In this document: positions 9,119 through 20,351 of the stretch, one piece after another | Layout of the letters: every line of letters starts with the position of its first letter | Position numbering within the stretch: position 1 is the first letter of the stretch | Source of the DNA: Limnohabitans sp. DM1 | Lineage (GTDB): Bacteria; Pseudomonadota; Gammaproteobacteria; Burkholderiales; Burkholderiaceae_C | Direction: 5' to 3' | DNA: 64,000 bases | Assembly (NCBI RefSeq): GCF_001269385.1 | Contig: NZ_CXOO01000048.1 | Coordinates: forward strand, 31,834 to 95,833 | The notes under the pieces: model-generated | Databases searched by the model: none | What the model saw: only the letters and a program-made list of their open reading frames with translations | Told to the model about the DNA's origin: nothing | Made by a program: the position numbers and the translations under genes

Positions 9119-10273
9119 ATGATCCGAGATACCGAAACCTTTGAAGCCCTGCTCGACTCCGTGCGTCGTTTTGTGCGCGAGCGGCTGGTGCCCGCCGAGA
9201 ACGAAGTGGCCGACACCGATGAGATCCCCGAAACCATCGTGCAAGAGATGCGCGAGATGGGCTTGTTTGGTTTGACCATTCCCGAGTCCTATGGCGGCCT
9301 GGAGCTGACCATGGAAGAAGAGGCGCGCCTGCTGTTTGAGCTGTGCAAGACCTCGCCTGCATTTCGCTCGGTGATCGGCACCACGGTGGGCATTGGCTCG
9401 CAAGGCATCCTGATGGACGGCACCGAAGCACAAAAAGCCTATTACCTGCCCAAGCTGGCCACGGGCGAGTTGTCGTCCTCGTTTGCGCTGACCGAACCCG
9501 ATGCGGGCTCGGACGCGGCATCGCTGCGCACCACCGCCATCAAGGACGGTGACCACTACGTGGTCAACGGCACCAAGCGCTACATCACCAACGCGCCGCA
9601 CTCCAAAATCTTCACGCTCATGGCGCGCACCAACCCGGCCGACAAAGGCGCGGGCGGCGTGTCGGCCTTCATCGTCGACGCCCAATCGCCCGGCATCAGC
9701 CTGGGCAAGAACGACAAGAAGATGGGCCAAAAAGGCGCCCATACCTGCGACGTGATGTTTGACAACGTGCGCGTGCCCGCCGCCAACCTGATCGGTGGGC
9801 AAGAGGGCCAGGGCTTCAAGACCGCGATGAAGGTGCTCGAAAAAGGCCGCATCCACTTGGCCGCCGTGTGCGTGGGCGTGGCTCAGCGCATCCTGGACGA
9901 CGCGCTGCGCTACGCCATCGACCGCAAGCAGTTTGGCCAGCCCATTGCCGAGTTCCAGTTGGTGCAGGCCATGTTGGCCGACAGCAAGGCCGAGCTGTAT
10001 GCCGCCGAGTGCATGGTGATCGACGCCGCACGCAAGCGCGACGAAGGCCGCAGCGTCTCGACCGAAGCCTCGTGCTGCAAGATGTTCGCGTCCGAGATGT
10101 GCGGCCGCGTGGCCGACCGGGCGGTGCAGATTTTGGGGGGCGCGGGTTACCTGTCCGAGTACGGCATCGAGCGCTTTTACCGCGATGTGCGTTTGTTCCG
10201 CCTGTATGAGGGTACGACCCAGATACAACAAATCATCATTGGCCGCAACATGGTGCGTGAAGCACGCGGCTGA
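9119..10273 (+). CDS. Acyl-CoA dehydrogenase
   Basis: This FAD-dependent enzyme introduces a 2,3 double bond in an acyl-CoA. At 384 residues it has the usual family length. FALTEPDAGSDAAS (about 122-135) binds flavin and substrate, and LGGAGYLSEYGIERFYRD is the C-terminal signature. The canonical catalytic Glu is present in YEGTTQIQ near residue 364, unlike the two other acyl-CoA dehydrogenases in this window. It sits 18 bases after the thiolase fusion. Together with the SDR, thiolase and ligase it could form a complete beta-oxidation-like route; the chain type cannot be read from sequence. Confidence 0.92.
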   Translation: MIRDTETFEALLDSVRRFVRERLVPAENEVADTDEIPETIVQEMREMGLFGLTIPESYGGLELTMEEEARLLFELCKTSPAFRSVIGTTVGIGSQGILMDGTEAQKAYYLPKLATGELSSSFALTEPDAGSDAASLRTTAIKDGDHYVVNGTKRYITNAPHSKIFTLMARTNPADKGAGGVSAFIVDAQSPGISLGKNDKKMGQKGAHTCDVMFDNVRVPAANLIGGQEGQGFKTAMKVLEKGRIHLAAVCVGVAQRILDDALRYAIDRKQFGQPIAEFQLVQAMLADSKAELYAAECMVIDAARKRDEGRSVSTEASCCKMFASEMCGRVADRAVQILGGAGYLSEYGIERFYRDVRLFRLYEGTTQIQQIIIGRNMVREARG

Positions 10274-10320
10274 GCAAATCTGATTCTTTTTCCACCATAA
10301 AACCACCGAGGAGACAAGAC

Positions 10321-12283
<1,963 letters not shown>

Positions 12284-12293
12284 GGAAGACCGA

Positions 12294-12476
12294 ATGAGCG
12301 AGATCGACACCTCCAAGCTGCAAGACAAAGTGGCCTTTGCCAAGTTGCCACAGGAGTCGGTGTTCAGGCGCATGCGTGGGAGCTTGCCCTGCAAGCGATG
12401 GCCTGCGGACCACCCAAGACAGATCGCCAGCAGGGCTGGCTCCCACGATGCCTTGCATGGACAAACACAAGCATAA
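12294..12476 (+). pseudogene. Short ORF overrun by an HE-3 element, probable gene remnant
   Basis: An ATG 10 bases after the preceding stop, with GAGGAAG upstream, opens a 60-codon frame. Only the first 27 or so codons (MSEIDTSKLQDKVAFAKLPQ and a few more) precede the hairpin element at 12376; the remaining codons are element sequence. I do not recognise the N-terminal peptide. It looks like the start of an operon gene whose remainder was lost when the element arrived, but it could also be a chance small ORF. Confidence 0.35.
12376..12446. repeat. HE-3 hairpin element, copy 1
   Basis: A 71-base element runs from GTGGGAGC to GCTCCCAC. It contains hairpins GCTTG-CCCTG-CAAGC and GCCAGC-AGG-GCTGGC. 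Related copies are at 47609 and 57584. It interrupts the short ORF at 12294. A hexamer run (AAGCAC, about four copies) follows at 12466-12493. Confidence 0.85.
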
Positions 12477-12547
12477 GCACAAGCACAAGCACTTTGCAGA
12501 CTTGCGCTGCTCACAACTTTGATAACCACCACAACAGGAGACACGCC

Positions 12548-13537
12548 ATGAACCCTTTGAAACATCTTCTTGCCCGCCGAGCTCTGGTCAGCGCATTGTG
12601 CGCAGCCATGACCGGACTGGGCGCTTCAGCTTGGGCTCAGAGCCAAAGCACCGGCCCCACCGTCAAGCTCATCGTGGGCTATGCCGCAGGCGGGCCCGTC
12701 GATTCATCGGCGCGGGTGTTTGCACCCGTGCTCAGCCGCGAACTGGGTCAGCCCGTGATCGTGGAAAACAGGCCCGGTGCGGGCGGCGCGGTGGCGGGTA
12801 ACAGCGTGGTCAAGTCCGCGCCCAATGGCTTGGAAATTTTCTATGCCGCCAGCCCCACCATGACCATCAGTCCCCATGTGCTCAAGGCCATGGCTTTTGA
12901 TCCGCTCAAGGACATGACCCCGCTGGCCACCATCCTGAGCTATGCCAACGTGCTGGTCATCAACCAGAACCAGCCCTTCAAAACCTTGCCTGAGTTGGTG
13001 GCCTTTGGCAAAGCCAATCCCGGCAAACTGGCCTATGGCTCGGCCGGCATGGGCGCATCCAACCACCTGAGCGGCGAGCTGTTTGCACGCCGTGCGGGCA
13101 TCAACATGACCCATGTGCCCTACAAGGGCAACGCCCCGGCCATGACCGATGTGATGGGCGGGCAGATCCAGATGATGTTTGACATCGTGGGCGGGGCCAA
13201 GGCCCACATCGACGGCGGCAAGGTCAAGCCTTTGGCGGTGACCTCCAAAGAGCGCAACCCCGCCCTGCCGCAGCTGCCCAGCATGACCGAGTTGGGCATT
13301 CGTGATTACGACGTGGGCGGCTGGTATGGCCTGTATGGCCCGCTGGGCATGAGCGCAGAAGTGAGCCAAAAAATCACCGCCGCCACGGCCCGCGCCCTGC
13401 AAGACCCCGAGCTGAACAAGCGCTGGGTGGACCAGGGTTACGTGATCTGGAATGCCAAGCCCGCCGACCTGGCCGATCGCATGCGCCGTGAACACGCGCT
13501 GTGGGCCGAAGTGACCAAAGGCATGACCTTCGAATAA
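12548..13537 (+). CDS. Bug-type tripartite tricarboxylate transporter substrate-binding protein, second copy
   Basis: This is a second periplasmic TctC/Bug protein, 329 residues, in the same operon. A signal peptide ends near AWAQS (about residue 29). The mature part shows VKLIVGYAAGGPVDSSARV and VIVENRPGAGGAV, typical of the family. The true ATG is at 12548 with AGGAG seven bases upstream; a longer in-frame start at 12398 runs through the hairpin element and is rejected. It differs enough from the protein at 10321 to suggest a different ligand. Its stop is followed four bases later by the acyl-CoA ligase. Confidence 0.9.
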   Translation: MNPLKHLLARRALVSALCAAMTGLGASAWAQSQSTGPTVKLIVGYAAGGPVDSSARVFAPVLSRELGQPVIVENRPGAGGAVAGNSVVKSAPNGLEIFYAASPTMTISPHVLKAMAFDPLKDMTPLATILSYANVLVINQNQPFKTLPELVAFGKANPGKLAYGSAGMGASNHLSGELFARRAGINMTHVPYKGNAPAMTDVMGGQIQMMFDIVGGAKAHIDGGKVKPLAVTSKERNPALPQLPSMTELGIRDYDVGGWYGLYGPLGMSAEVSQKITAATARALQDPELNKRWVDQGYVIWNAKPADLADRMRREHALWAEVTKGMTFE

Positions 13538-13540
13538 AAC

Positions 13541-15064
13541 ATGGCTGTGCAATTGACCTCACCCCACACGCGCATTCACCACCTGTTTGACGAGCGCGTC
13601 GCGCAGTCACCCGATCACCCTTTCTTGTTCATGCACGACCGGGTGATGACGCTGGGCCAGCTGGCGCAGCAGGTCGATGCGCTGGAAGACGAACTGCGCG
13701 AAGCGGGTGTGCGTGTGGGCGACCGTGTGCTGGTGGCCGCCGAAAACTGCCCCGAGCATGTGGCGCTGGTGCTGGCCTGCAGCCGCGTGGGGGCTTGGGC
13801 CTGTGGGGTCAATGCGCGCATGACCGCGTCGGAACTCGCGGGCTTTGCCGCCAAGGCCGATGCCCGCGTGCTGTATTTCACGGTGGGCGTGTCTGCCGCG
13901 GCGCGCCAGCACGCGCAGCAGTACGACACGCGTGCCAGCGTGCAACCGGCGTTGCAACGCACCTTGGCCGCGCCTGAAGCTACAGCTCAAACGGGCGACT
14001 TGGCCGAGCGCGTGGCGGCCATCATTTTCACTTCGGGCACCACCGGCCAGCCCAAGGGCGTGATGCTCACGCACGCGGGCCTGCTGCAGTTTGCCAAGGT
14101 CTCGGCGCAGTCACGCCAGCTGACGCCTGCCGACCGCTCGTACGCCTATTTGCCTATGACGCACATCTTCGGTCTGGGCACGGTGCTCATGGCCTCGCTG
14201 CACGTTGGGGCCGGTTTGCTCATGCGCAGCCAGTTTGACCCGGCCGATGTGTTTGATGCACTGGCCCACCAGGGCCTGACGCAGCTGCAAGGTCCGCCCG
14301 CCATGTTCACCCGCCTGCTGGCCTGGCTCGATGCGCAGGGCATCGATCACCCCGCAGCGCCCGAGCTGCGTTACGTTTACACAGGCGCTGCGCCGCTGGA
14401 CATGAGCGTCAAAAAAGCCATTGAGGCACGCTTTGGCAAACCCCTGCACCACGGCTATGGCCTGTCGGAATACGCAGGCGCGTTGACGCTGTGCCGACGG
14501 GGCGAGTGGCGCGACGACACCAGCGCCGGTTACCTGGTCGAAGGGGCCGAGCTGCGCATCGTCGGACCGCAAGGCAAAGACCTGAGCGCAGGCGAGACTG
14601 GTGAAATCTGGATGCGTGGCGTGGGCCTGATGCCGGGTTACTTCCGCGACCCCGAGATCACCGAGCAAGTTATCAAGCCCGGCGGCTGGTACGCCAGCGG
14701 CGACTTGGGCCGACAAGACGCCGACGGTGCTTTGCAGGTGGTCGGACGCCTGAAAGAAATGATCATCCGCTCGGGCTTCAACGTGTACCCCGGCGAGGTC
14801 GAGGCGGTGTTCCTCGCCTGGCCCGGTGTGCAGCGTGCCGCAGTGGCGGGTCGCAAAGCGGCCGACGGCAACGAAGACATCCTGGCCTTCATCGAAGCCA
14901 AACCTGGCGTGCAGCTGGACCTGCAGGCCCTCAAGGCCCACGCCCATGAACACCTGTCACCCTACAAGCGCCCATCGGTGGTGGTGCAAGTGCCCGAAAT
15001 GCCCATGACCCTGAGCGGCAAAGTGCTCAAGCGCGAGCTGGTCGAGCAGTACAGCCAGGTGTGA
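13541..15064 (+). CDS. AMP-dependent acyl-CoA synthetase/ligase
   Basis: This adenylate-forming enzyme activates a carboxylic acid to its CoA thioester with ATP. It has 507 residues. The phosphate-binding loop FTSGTTGQPKGVML lies at about 163-176, the YGLSEYAG motif and GYFRDPEIT follow, and the hinge GRLKEMIIRSGFNVYPGEVE precedes the C-terminal domain with the catalytic Lys in LSGKVLKREL near residue 494. It closes the operon that starts with the SDR and probably supplies its CoA substrate, perhaps from the acid captured by the Bug proteins. The exact acid is not known. Confidence 0.9.
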   Translation: MAVQLTSPHTRIHHLFDERVAQSPDHPFLFMHDRVMTLGQLAQQVDALEDELREAGVRVGDRVLVAAENCPEHVALVLACSRVGAWACGVNARMTASELAGFAAKADARVLYFTVGVSAAARQHAQQYDTRASVQPALQRTLAAPEATAQTGDLAERVAAIIFTSGTTGQPKGVMLTHAGLLQFAKVSAQSRQLTPADRSYAYLPMTHIFGLGTVLMASLHVGAGLLMRSQFDPADVFDALAHQGLTQLQGPPAMFTRLLAWLDAQGIDHPAAPELRYVYTGAAPLDMSVKKAIEARFGKPLHHGYGLSEYAGALTLCRRGEWRDDTSAGYLVEGAELRIVGPQGKDLSAGETGEIWMRGVGLMPGYFRDPEITEQVIKPGGWYASGDLGRQDADGALQVVGRLKEMIIRSGFNVYPGEVEAVFLAWPGVQRAAVAGRKAADGNEDILAFIEAKPGVQLDLQALKAHAHEHLSPYKRPSVVVQVPEMPMTLSGKVLKRELVEQYSQV

Positions 15065-15101
15065 AACATCAGCCATGGTCTCGGCCCTCAAATGCGCCCT
15101 T

Positions 15102-16067
15102 GTCGGGCCGCGATCGAAGACCCCGACATGCGCATGATGCCCCTTGCCGCTCGTTCATGCGCTGCGGATATAAGGCAGTTGTCGGACTCTTCGAGTACCG
15201 ACCTACAAAACCGCCCATGCCTTCGTAGGTCGGCGGTCGAAGACCCCGACATGTGTCAGCCACGAACGCAGACACGCGCGGGCGATGCTGGTGAACAGAC
15301 AGCGTCGGACTCTTCGAGTACCGACCTACAAGACCGCCCATGCCTTCGTAGGTCGGCGGTCGAAGACCCCGACATGTGTCATCCCAGCACGCAGACACGC
15401 ACGGGCGATGCTGGTGAACAGACAGCGTCAGACTCAGCGATTACCGACCTACAAGACCGCCCATGCCTTCGTAGGTCGGCGGTCGAAGACCCCGACATGT
15501 GTCATCCCAGCACGCAGACACGCACGGGCGATGCTGGTGAACAGACAGCGTCAGACTCAGCGATTACCGACCTACAAGACCGCCCATGCCTTCGTAGGTC
15601 GGCGGTCGAAGACCCCGACATGTGTGAGCTCAGCACGCAGGCACGCGCTGGCGATGTCGGTGAACAGACAGCGTCGGACTCTGCGAGTGCCGACCTACAA
15701 AACCCCATATGCCTTGGTAGGTCGGCGGTCGAAGACCCCGACATGTGTCAGCCCAGCACGCAGGCACGCGCTGGCGATGCCGGTGAACAGACGGCGTCGG
15801 ACTCTGCGAGTGCCGACCTACAAAACCCCATATGCCTTGGTAGGTCGGCGGTCGAAGACCCCGACATGTGCCAGCCCAGCACGCAAACACGCGCGGGCGA
15901 TGCTGGTGAACAGACAGCGTCAGACTCAGCGATTACCGACCTACAAGACCGCCCATGCCTTCGTAGGTCGGCGGTCGAAGACCCCGACATGTGTCAGCCC
16001 AGCACGCAGGCACGCGCTGGCGATGTCGGTGAACAGACAGCGTCGGACTCTGCGAGTACCGACCTAC
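15102..16067 (-). repeat. Tandem HE-2 hairpin array B, eight 123-bp units
   Basis: Unit starts are at 15102 (degenerate), 15225, 15348, 15471, 15594, 15717, 15840 and 15963, an unbroken period of 123 bases. The units are inverted relative to array A. Each starts GTAGGTCGGCGGTCGAAGAC and ends CCGACCTAC. The right-hand hairpin varies between units (ACTC/GAGT intact in some, decayed to ACTC/GATT in others). Two long forward frames cross it only because 123 is divisible by three. Between the array and 16267 there is a further 8-bp inverted repeat, TGCGCAGG/CCTGCGCA, at 16081-16115. Confidence 0.95.
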
Positions 16068-16266
16068 GGACAAGGGGTAATGCGCAGGTCGGCCCTGCCG
16101 CGATGGGCCTGCGCACAACACAAGCCATTGGCCAGAGGGTGGAACTTCGACACAGAGGGATGCTTGCACAGGCTGGCAGCGCCCTTCATGTTCGCCAAAG
16201 ATGGGCTTTCACAAAGACAGACCCATTCAGACTCAGGCAGCTTCAGATCTGCGAGAAGATACAAGC

Positions 16267-17148
16267 ATGAACACAGCCACCACCCTTGACGCCGCCCAAG
16301 TCGCGCACCTGCGCAGCTGGGAAGGCCGCAGCGAAACGCTGACCGACGAGATCGTGGCCGCTTCGTTGCGCGGCCAAAGCGCCCTGCTTGATCGCGATGA
16401 CGCCCGCCAAGCCGCAGGCAGCGAAGTGCCGCCGCTGTGGCACTGGCTGTACTTTTTGCCGCAAGCCCCGCAAAGCCAGATCGGCCCCGATGGTCACCCT
16501 TTGCGCGGGGGCTTTTTACCGCCCGTGCCGCTGCCGCGCCGCATGTGGGCCGGTGGACGGCTGCAGTGGCACACCCACAACCCGCTGCGCGTGGGCGACG
16601 CCGCGCAAAAGCATTCGCGCATCGCATCCGTCAAGCACAAGGCGGGCCGCACGGGCGACCTGCTGTTTGTCGAGGTTGAACACGCCTTCCACAACGCCCA
16701 AGGCCTGTGCCTGACCGAAACGCACGACATCGTTTACCGCGCAGCCGCTGTGCCGGGTGCCCCCGAAGTGCCGCCCGCCGCAGCCGAGATGGGTGCGCCC
16801 TGGCAACGCGAGTTCGTGCCCGATCCGGTGTCGCTGTTTCGCTATTCGGCGCTCACCTTCAATGGTCACCGCATCCATTACGACCGCAGCTATGTGACGC
16901 AAGAAGAAGGCTACCCCGGCCTTATCGTGCACGGCCCACTCATTGCGACTTTGCTGGTGGACCTGGTGCGCAGGCAAGTGCCCGGTGCGCGTGTGGCCTC
17001 GTTCCAGTTTCGCGCCGTGCGCCCCACGTTTGACCTGCACCCCTTCCGGCTGAACGGGCGGCCGTCTGCCGATCGCAAGACGATTGAGCTGTGGGCCTCC
17101 GACCACGAAGGCTGGCTCACCATGCAGGCGCAAGCCACGCTGGCCTGA
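16267..17148 (+). CDS. HTD2/mesaconyl-C4-CoA hydratase-like protein (MaoC/hot-dog fold)
   Basis: This 293-residue hot-dog-fold protein resembles the HTD2 and mesaconyl-C4-CoA hydratase (Meh) group of acyl-CoA hydratases. The C-terminal half carries FRYSALTFNGHRIHYDRSY followed by EGYPGLIVHGPL, the R-hydratase-type active-site segment with Asp and His. The N-terminal half has RMWAGGRLQWH, the matching hot-dog repeat. The ATG at 16267 is chosen; 22 upstream in-frame codons have no support. It leads a plus-strand cluster with an acyl-CoA dehydrogenase, CoA transferase, PrpD-like and CitE-like proteins, which favours hydration of an unsaturated dicarboxyl-CoA such as mesaconyl- or itaconyl-CoA. 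Substrate is inferred. Confidence 0.8.
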   Translation: MNTATTLDAAQVAHLRSWEGRSETLTDEIVAASLRGQSALLDRDDARQAAGSEVPPLWHWLYFLPQAPQSQIGPDGHPLRGGFLPPVPLPRRMWAGGRLQWHTHNPLRVGDAAQKHSRIASVKHKAGRTGDLLFVEVEHAFHNAQGLCLTETHDIVYRAAAVPGAPEVPPAAAEMGAPWQREFVPDPVSLFRYSALTFNGHRIHYDRSYVTQEEGYPGLIVHGPLIATLLVDLVRRQVPGARVASFQFRAVRPTFDLHPFRLNGRPSADRKTIELWASDHEGWLTMQAQATLA

Positions 17149-17193
17149 AGCTGCACGCGCATCCATTTTTGAAAATCCATAACCATCACCACC

Positions 17194-18351
17194 ATGCACG
17201 CACCCGACCAGTACCAGGACATCCGCGACGCCGTGCGCGACCTCTGCGCCCAGTTCCCTGACGAATACCACCGCAAGGTCGACGAAAAACGCGCTTATCC
17301 CGAAGAGTTTGTCGACGCCCTAACCAAAGCCGGTTGGATGGCCGCGCTGATTCCGCAGGAGTACGGCGGCTCGGGCCTGACCATGGCCGAAGCCTCGGTC
17401 ATCATGGAAGAGATCAACCGCTCGGGCGGCAACTCGGGCGCGTGCCACGGCCAGATGTACGTGATGAATTCCATCGTGCGCAGCGGCTCTGAGGCGCAGA
17501 AAAACACGCTCTTGCCCAAGATCGCCACGGGCGAGTTGCGCATCCAGTCCATGGGCGTGACCGAGCCCACCACGGGCAGCGACACCACCAAACTCAAGAC
17601 CACCGCCGTGCGCAAAGACGGCCGCTGGGTCATCAACGGCCAGAAGGTCTGGATCTCGCGCATCCAGCACAGTGACCTGATGATTCTGCTGGCCCGTACC
17701 ACGCCCGCCGACCAGGTCACCAAGCGGTCTGAGGGCCTGTCGTGCTTCTTGATCGATTTGAAGCAGGCCATTGGCAACGGTCTGACCGTGCGGCCCATCC
17801 TGAACATGGTCAACCACGAGACCAACGAGCTGTTTTTTGACAACCTAGAAATCCCCGAAGACGCGCTCTTGGGCGAAGAAGGCAAAGGCTTCAAGACTTT
17901 GCTCGACGGCCTGAACGCCGAGCGCACCCTGATCGCCGCCGAGTGCATTGGCGACGGCTACTGGTTCATCGACCGCGCCACGAAATACGCCAAAGACCGT
18001 GTGGTGTTCGGCCGCCCCATCGGCCAAAACCAGGGCGTGCAGTTCCCGATTGCCGACGCTTTCATTGAGCTGGAAGCGGCCAACCTGATGCGCTGGAAGG
18101 CCTGCGAAAAAATCGACGCCATGCAAAACGCCGGGGCCGAAGCCAATATGGCCAAGTACCTCGCGGCCAAGGCCAGCTGGGAAGCGGCCAACGTTTGCCT
18201 GCAAACGCACGGTGGCTTTGGTTTTGCTTGCGAGTACGACATCGAGCGCAAGTTCCGCGAAACGCGCCTGTACCAGGTGGCCCCGGTCTCGACCAACATG
18301 ATCTTCAGCTACGTGGCCGAGCACATCCTCGGGCTGCCACGTTCGTTCTAA
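17194..18351 (+). CDS. Acyl-CoA dehydrogenase with alternative catalytic Glu position
   Basis: This is an FAD acyl-CoA dehydrogenase of 385 residues. GVTEPTTGSDTTK (about 121-133) and LQTHGGFGFACEYDIERKFR mark the family. The usual C-terminal catalytic Glu is absent: the corresponding stretch reads YQVAPVSTN. A Glu is present in helix G (LNAERTL, about residue 243), the position used by isovaleryl- and long-chain-type enzymes. The gene follows the hydratase by 45 bases. It would supply an enoyl-CoA to that hydratase, consistent with a branched or dicarboxylic acyl-CoA substrate. Confidence 0.88.
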   Translation: MHAPDQYQDIRDAVRDLCAQFPDEYHRKVDEKRAYPEEFVDALTKAGWMAALIPQEYGGSGLTMAEASVIMEEINRSGGNSGACHGQMYVMNSIVRSGSEAQKNTLLPKIATGELRIQSMGVTEPTTGSDTTKLKTTAVRKDGRWVINGQKVWISRIQHSDLMILLARTTPADQVTKRSEGLSCFLIDLKQAIGNGLTVRPILNMVNHETNELFFDNLEIPEDALLGEEGKGFKTLLDGLNAERTLIAAECIGDGYWFIDRATKYAKDRVVFGRPIGQNQGVQFPIADAFIELEAANLMRWKACEKIDAMQNAGAEANMAKYLAAKASWEAANVCLQTHGGFGFACEYDIERKFRETRLYQVAPVSTNMIFSYVAEHILGLPRSF

Positions 18352-18392
18352 GTACGAGTGCTCAGCCGCTGCCGATGAACAACATTGAATTT

Positions 18393-18809
18393 GTAGGAGC
18401 CCACCCCGTGGGCGATAAGGCGTGGCACACGCCCTGCAAACCATCGCCCACAGGGGTGGGCTCCTACGGGTGGCCAGGTCTTTGCATTGTCAATCGCACC
18501 CATGCACGAACATCGATCCAACGCTTAGAAGTTTTGCAAGAACACCGCATGCCGCCTCTTCATGTAGGAGCCCACGCCGTGGGCGATAAGGCGTGGCACA
18601 CGCCCTGCAAACCATCGCCCACAGGGGTGGGCTCCTACGGGTGGCCAGGTCTTTGCATTGTCAATCGCACCCATGCACGAACATCGATCCAACGCTTAGA
18701 AGTTTTGCAAGAACACCGCATGCCGCCTCTTCATGTAGGAGCCCACCCCGTGGGCGATAAGGCGTGGCACACGCCCTGCAAACCATCGCCCACAGGGGTG
18801 GGCTCCTAT
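18393..18809 (+). repeat. Tandem HE-1 array C, 171-bp units
   Basis: Three 75-base HE-1 elements start at 18393, 18564 and 18735. The 96-base spacer between them is repeated, giving a period of exactly 171 bases. The third element ends CTCCTAT at 18809. Middle hairpins read GGCGTG-GCA-CACGCC. The array fills the 526-base gap between the dehydrogenase and the CaiB gene and could uncouple their transcripts. Confidence 0.93.
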
Positions 18810-18877
18810 GGGGACGCGCGCACCGGTGTGCAAGAAACGCACTTCACCATATTCCATCATCTTGAGGCTGGATCGAC

Positions 18878-20059
18878 ATGACAAGACCTCTGGACGGCAT
18901 CACCGTCGTCTCTCTCGAACACGCGATCGCCGCGCCGTTTTGTACGCGGCAACTGGCCGACCTGGGCGCACGCGTCATCAAGATCGAACGCCCCGGCGCA
19001 GGCGACTTTGCCCGCGCCTACGACACGCGGGTTTGCGGCCAGTCCTCGCACTTTGTGTGGACCAACCGCTCTAAAGAAAGCCTGACGCTGGACCTCAAAA
19101 ACCCCGACGCGATGGCCGTGCTGAACAGCCTGCTGCAAAGCGCCGACGTGCTGGTGCAAAACCTCGCGCCCGGCGCGGCTGCACGCATGGGTTTGTCGTT
19201 CGAGGCGCTCAGCCCCAAACACCCGAAGTTGATCGTGTGCGACATCTCGGGCTACGGCGAAGACGGCCCCTACCGCGACAAAAAAGCCTACGACCTCTTG
19301 ATTCAGAGCGAGGCGGGCATGTTGTCCATCACGGGCACGCCCGAAGACCCGTCGAAAACCGGCAACTCGATTGCGGACATTGCGGCCGGTATGTACGCCT
19401 ACACCAACATCCTGTCGGCCCTGGTGCTGCGCGGCAAAACCGGCCAGGGCAGCCACATCGACGTGTCCATGCTCGAAGCGCTGGCCGAGTGGATGGGTTA
19501 CCCGCTGTACTACGCCTACGACGGTGCCACTCCGCCGCCACGCAGCGCAGCCTCACACGCCAGCATCTATCCCTATGGCCCGTTTGCGGCGGGCGACGGT
19601 GGCACCGTGATGTTGGGCCTGCAAAACGAACGCGAGTGGAAAGTGTTTTGCGAAGTGGTGCTGGGCGATGCCGCTCTGGCCAACGATCCGCGTTTTTGCA
19701 CCAACGCCTTGCGCAACGTCAACCGAGCGCAGCTCAAGCAAATCATCTTGGGCGTGTTTGCCCCCATGACCACGTCCGAGGTCGAGGCGCGGCTGGACCA
19801 GGCGCAAATTGCCAACGCCCGCATGAACGACATGGCCGGTGTCTGGGCGCACCCGCAGCTCAAGGCGCGCGAGCGCTGGCACAAGGTGGGCTCACCTGCG
19901 GGCGACATCCCCGCCCTGCTGCCGCCCGGGCGCAACAACCGCTACGACTACCGCATGGACCCCGTACCCGCCGTGGGTGAGCACACCGAAGCCATCTTGC
20001 GCGAGCTGGGGCTGGACCATGCGGCGGTGCAGGCCTTGCGCGATGCAAAGGCCATTTGA
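18878..20059 (+). CDS. CaiB/BaiF family (class III) CoA-transferase
   Basis: This enzyme moves CoA between carboxylic acids and is 393 residues long. The N-terminal nucleotide-fold pattern GITVVSLEHAIAAPFCTRQL and the TNRSKESLTLDLK segment are typical. The catalytic Asp that forms the anhydride intermediate is Asp 139 in KKAYDLLIQ. Members include mesaconyl-CoA C1-C4 transferase and succinyl-CoA-dependent transferases. With the hydratase and CitE-like lyase in this cluster, activation or intramolecular transfer of a C5 dicarboxylate is plausible. Ribosome site GAGG lies upstream of the ATG at 18878. Confidence 0.9.
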   Translation: MTRPLDGITVVSLEHAIAAPFCTRQLADLGARVIKIERPGAGDFARAYDTRVCGQSSHFVWTNRSKESLTLDLKNPDAMAVLNSLLQSADVLVQNLAPGAAARMGLSFEALSPKHPKLIVCDISGYGEDGPYRDKKAYDLLIQSEAGMLSITGTPEDPSKTGNSIADIAAGMYAYTNILSALVLRGKTGQGSHIDVSMLEALAEWMGYPLYYAYDGATPPPRSAASHASIYPYGPFAAGDGGTVMLGLQNEREWKVFCEVVLGDAALANDPRFCTNALRNVNRAQLKQIILGVFAPMTTSEVEARLDQAQIANARMNDMAGVWAHPQLKARERWHKVGSPAGDIPALLPPGRNNRYDYRMDPVPAVGEHTEAILRELGLDHAAVQALRDAKAI

Positions 20060-20084
20060 GTTAAGCGGTCTATGAATCCCCCCC

Positions 20085-20308
20085 GTAGGTCGGCGGCTTC
20101 AGCCCCGACATTGACTCTGTGCCGGAGTCCACAAACGTCGGAGCTCAAGCTACCGACCTACAAGGCAAGGCCTGTGGTTTTCCGTAGGTCGGCGGCTTCA
20201 GCCCCGACATTGACTCTGTGCCGAAGCCCACAAACGTCGGAGCTAAAGCTACCGACCTACAGGGCGAGGCCTGTGGTTTTCCGTAGGTCGGCGGCTTTAG
20301 CCCCGACA
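20085..20308 (+). repeat. Tandem HE-2 array D, 99-bp units
   Basis: Copies start at 20085, 20184 and 20283 (the last is only the left hairpin), a period of exactly 99 bases. Outer arms GTCGG/CCGAC are conserved while inner arms differ from arrays A and B: left GGCT/AGCC (loops TC or TT), right AGCT/AGCT (loops CA or AA). The change on both sides of each stem keeps pairing intact. The array lies between CaiB and the MmgE/PrpD gene. Confidence 0.92.
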
Positions 20309-20351
20309 GGGATCAGCCAAGCCATTTGAGACAAAACACAAGGAGACAGCC

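Noticed and set aside
12466..12493. AAGCAC hexamer run as a phase-variable repeat
   Set aside because: About four imperfect copies upstream of a gene start, and hexamers do not shift the frame. No evidence for switching.
15102..16067. Array B as a CRISPR array
   Set aside because: Spacing is regular, but the whole unit is conserved, spacers are not unique, units are 123 bases and no cas genes are present.
15092..16289. Two long forward frames (392 and 334 codons) through array B
   Set aside because: They exist because the 123-base period keeps frames open. No start with a ribosome site and no domain is seen. I report the period itself as a finding instead.
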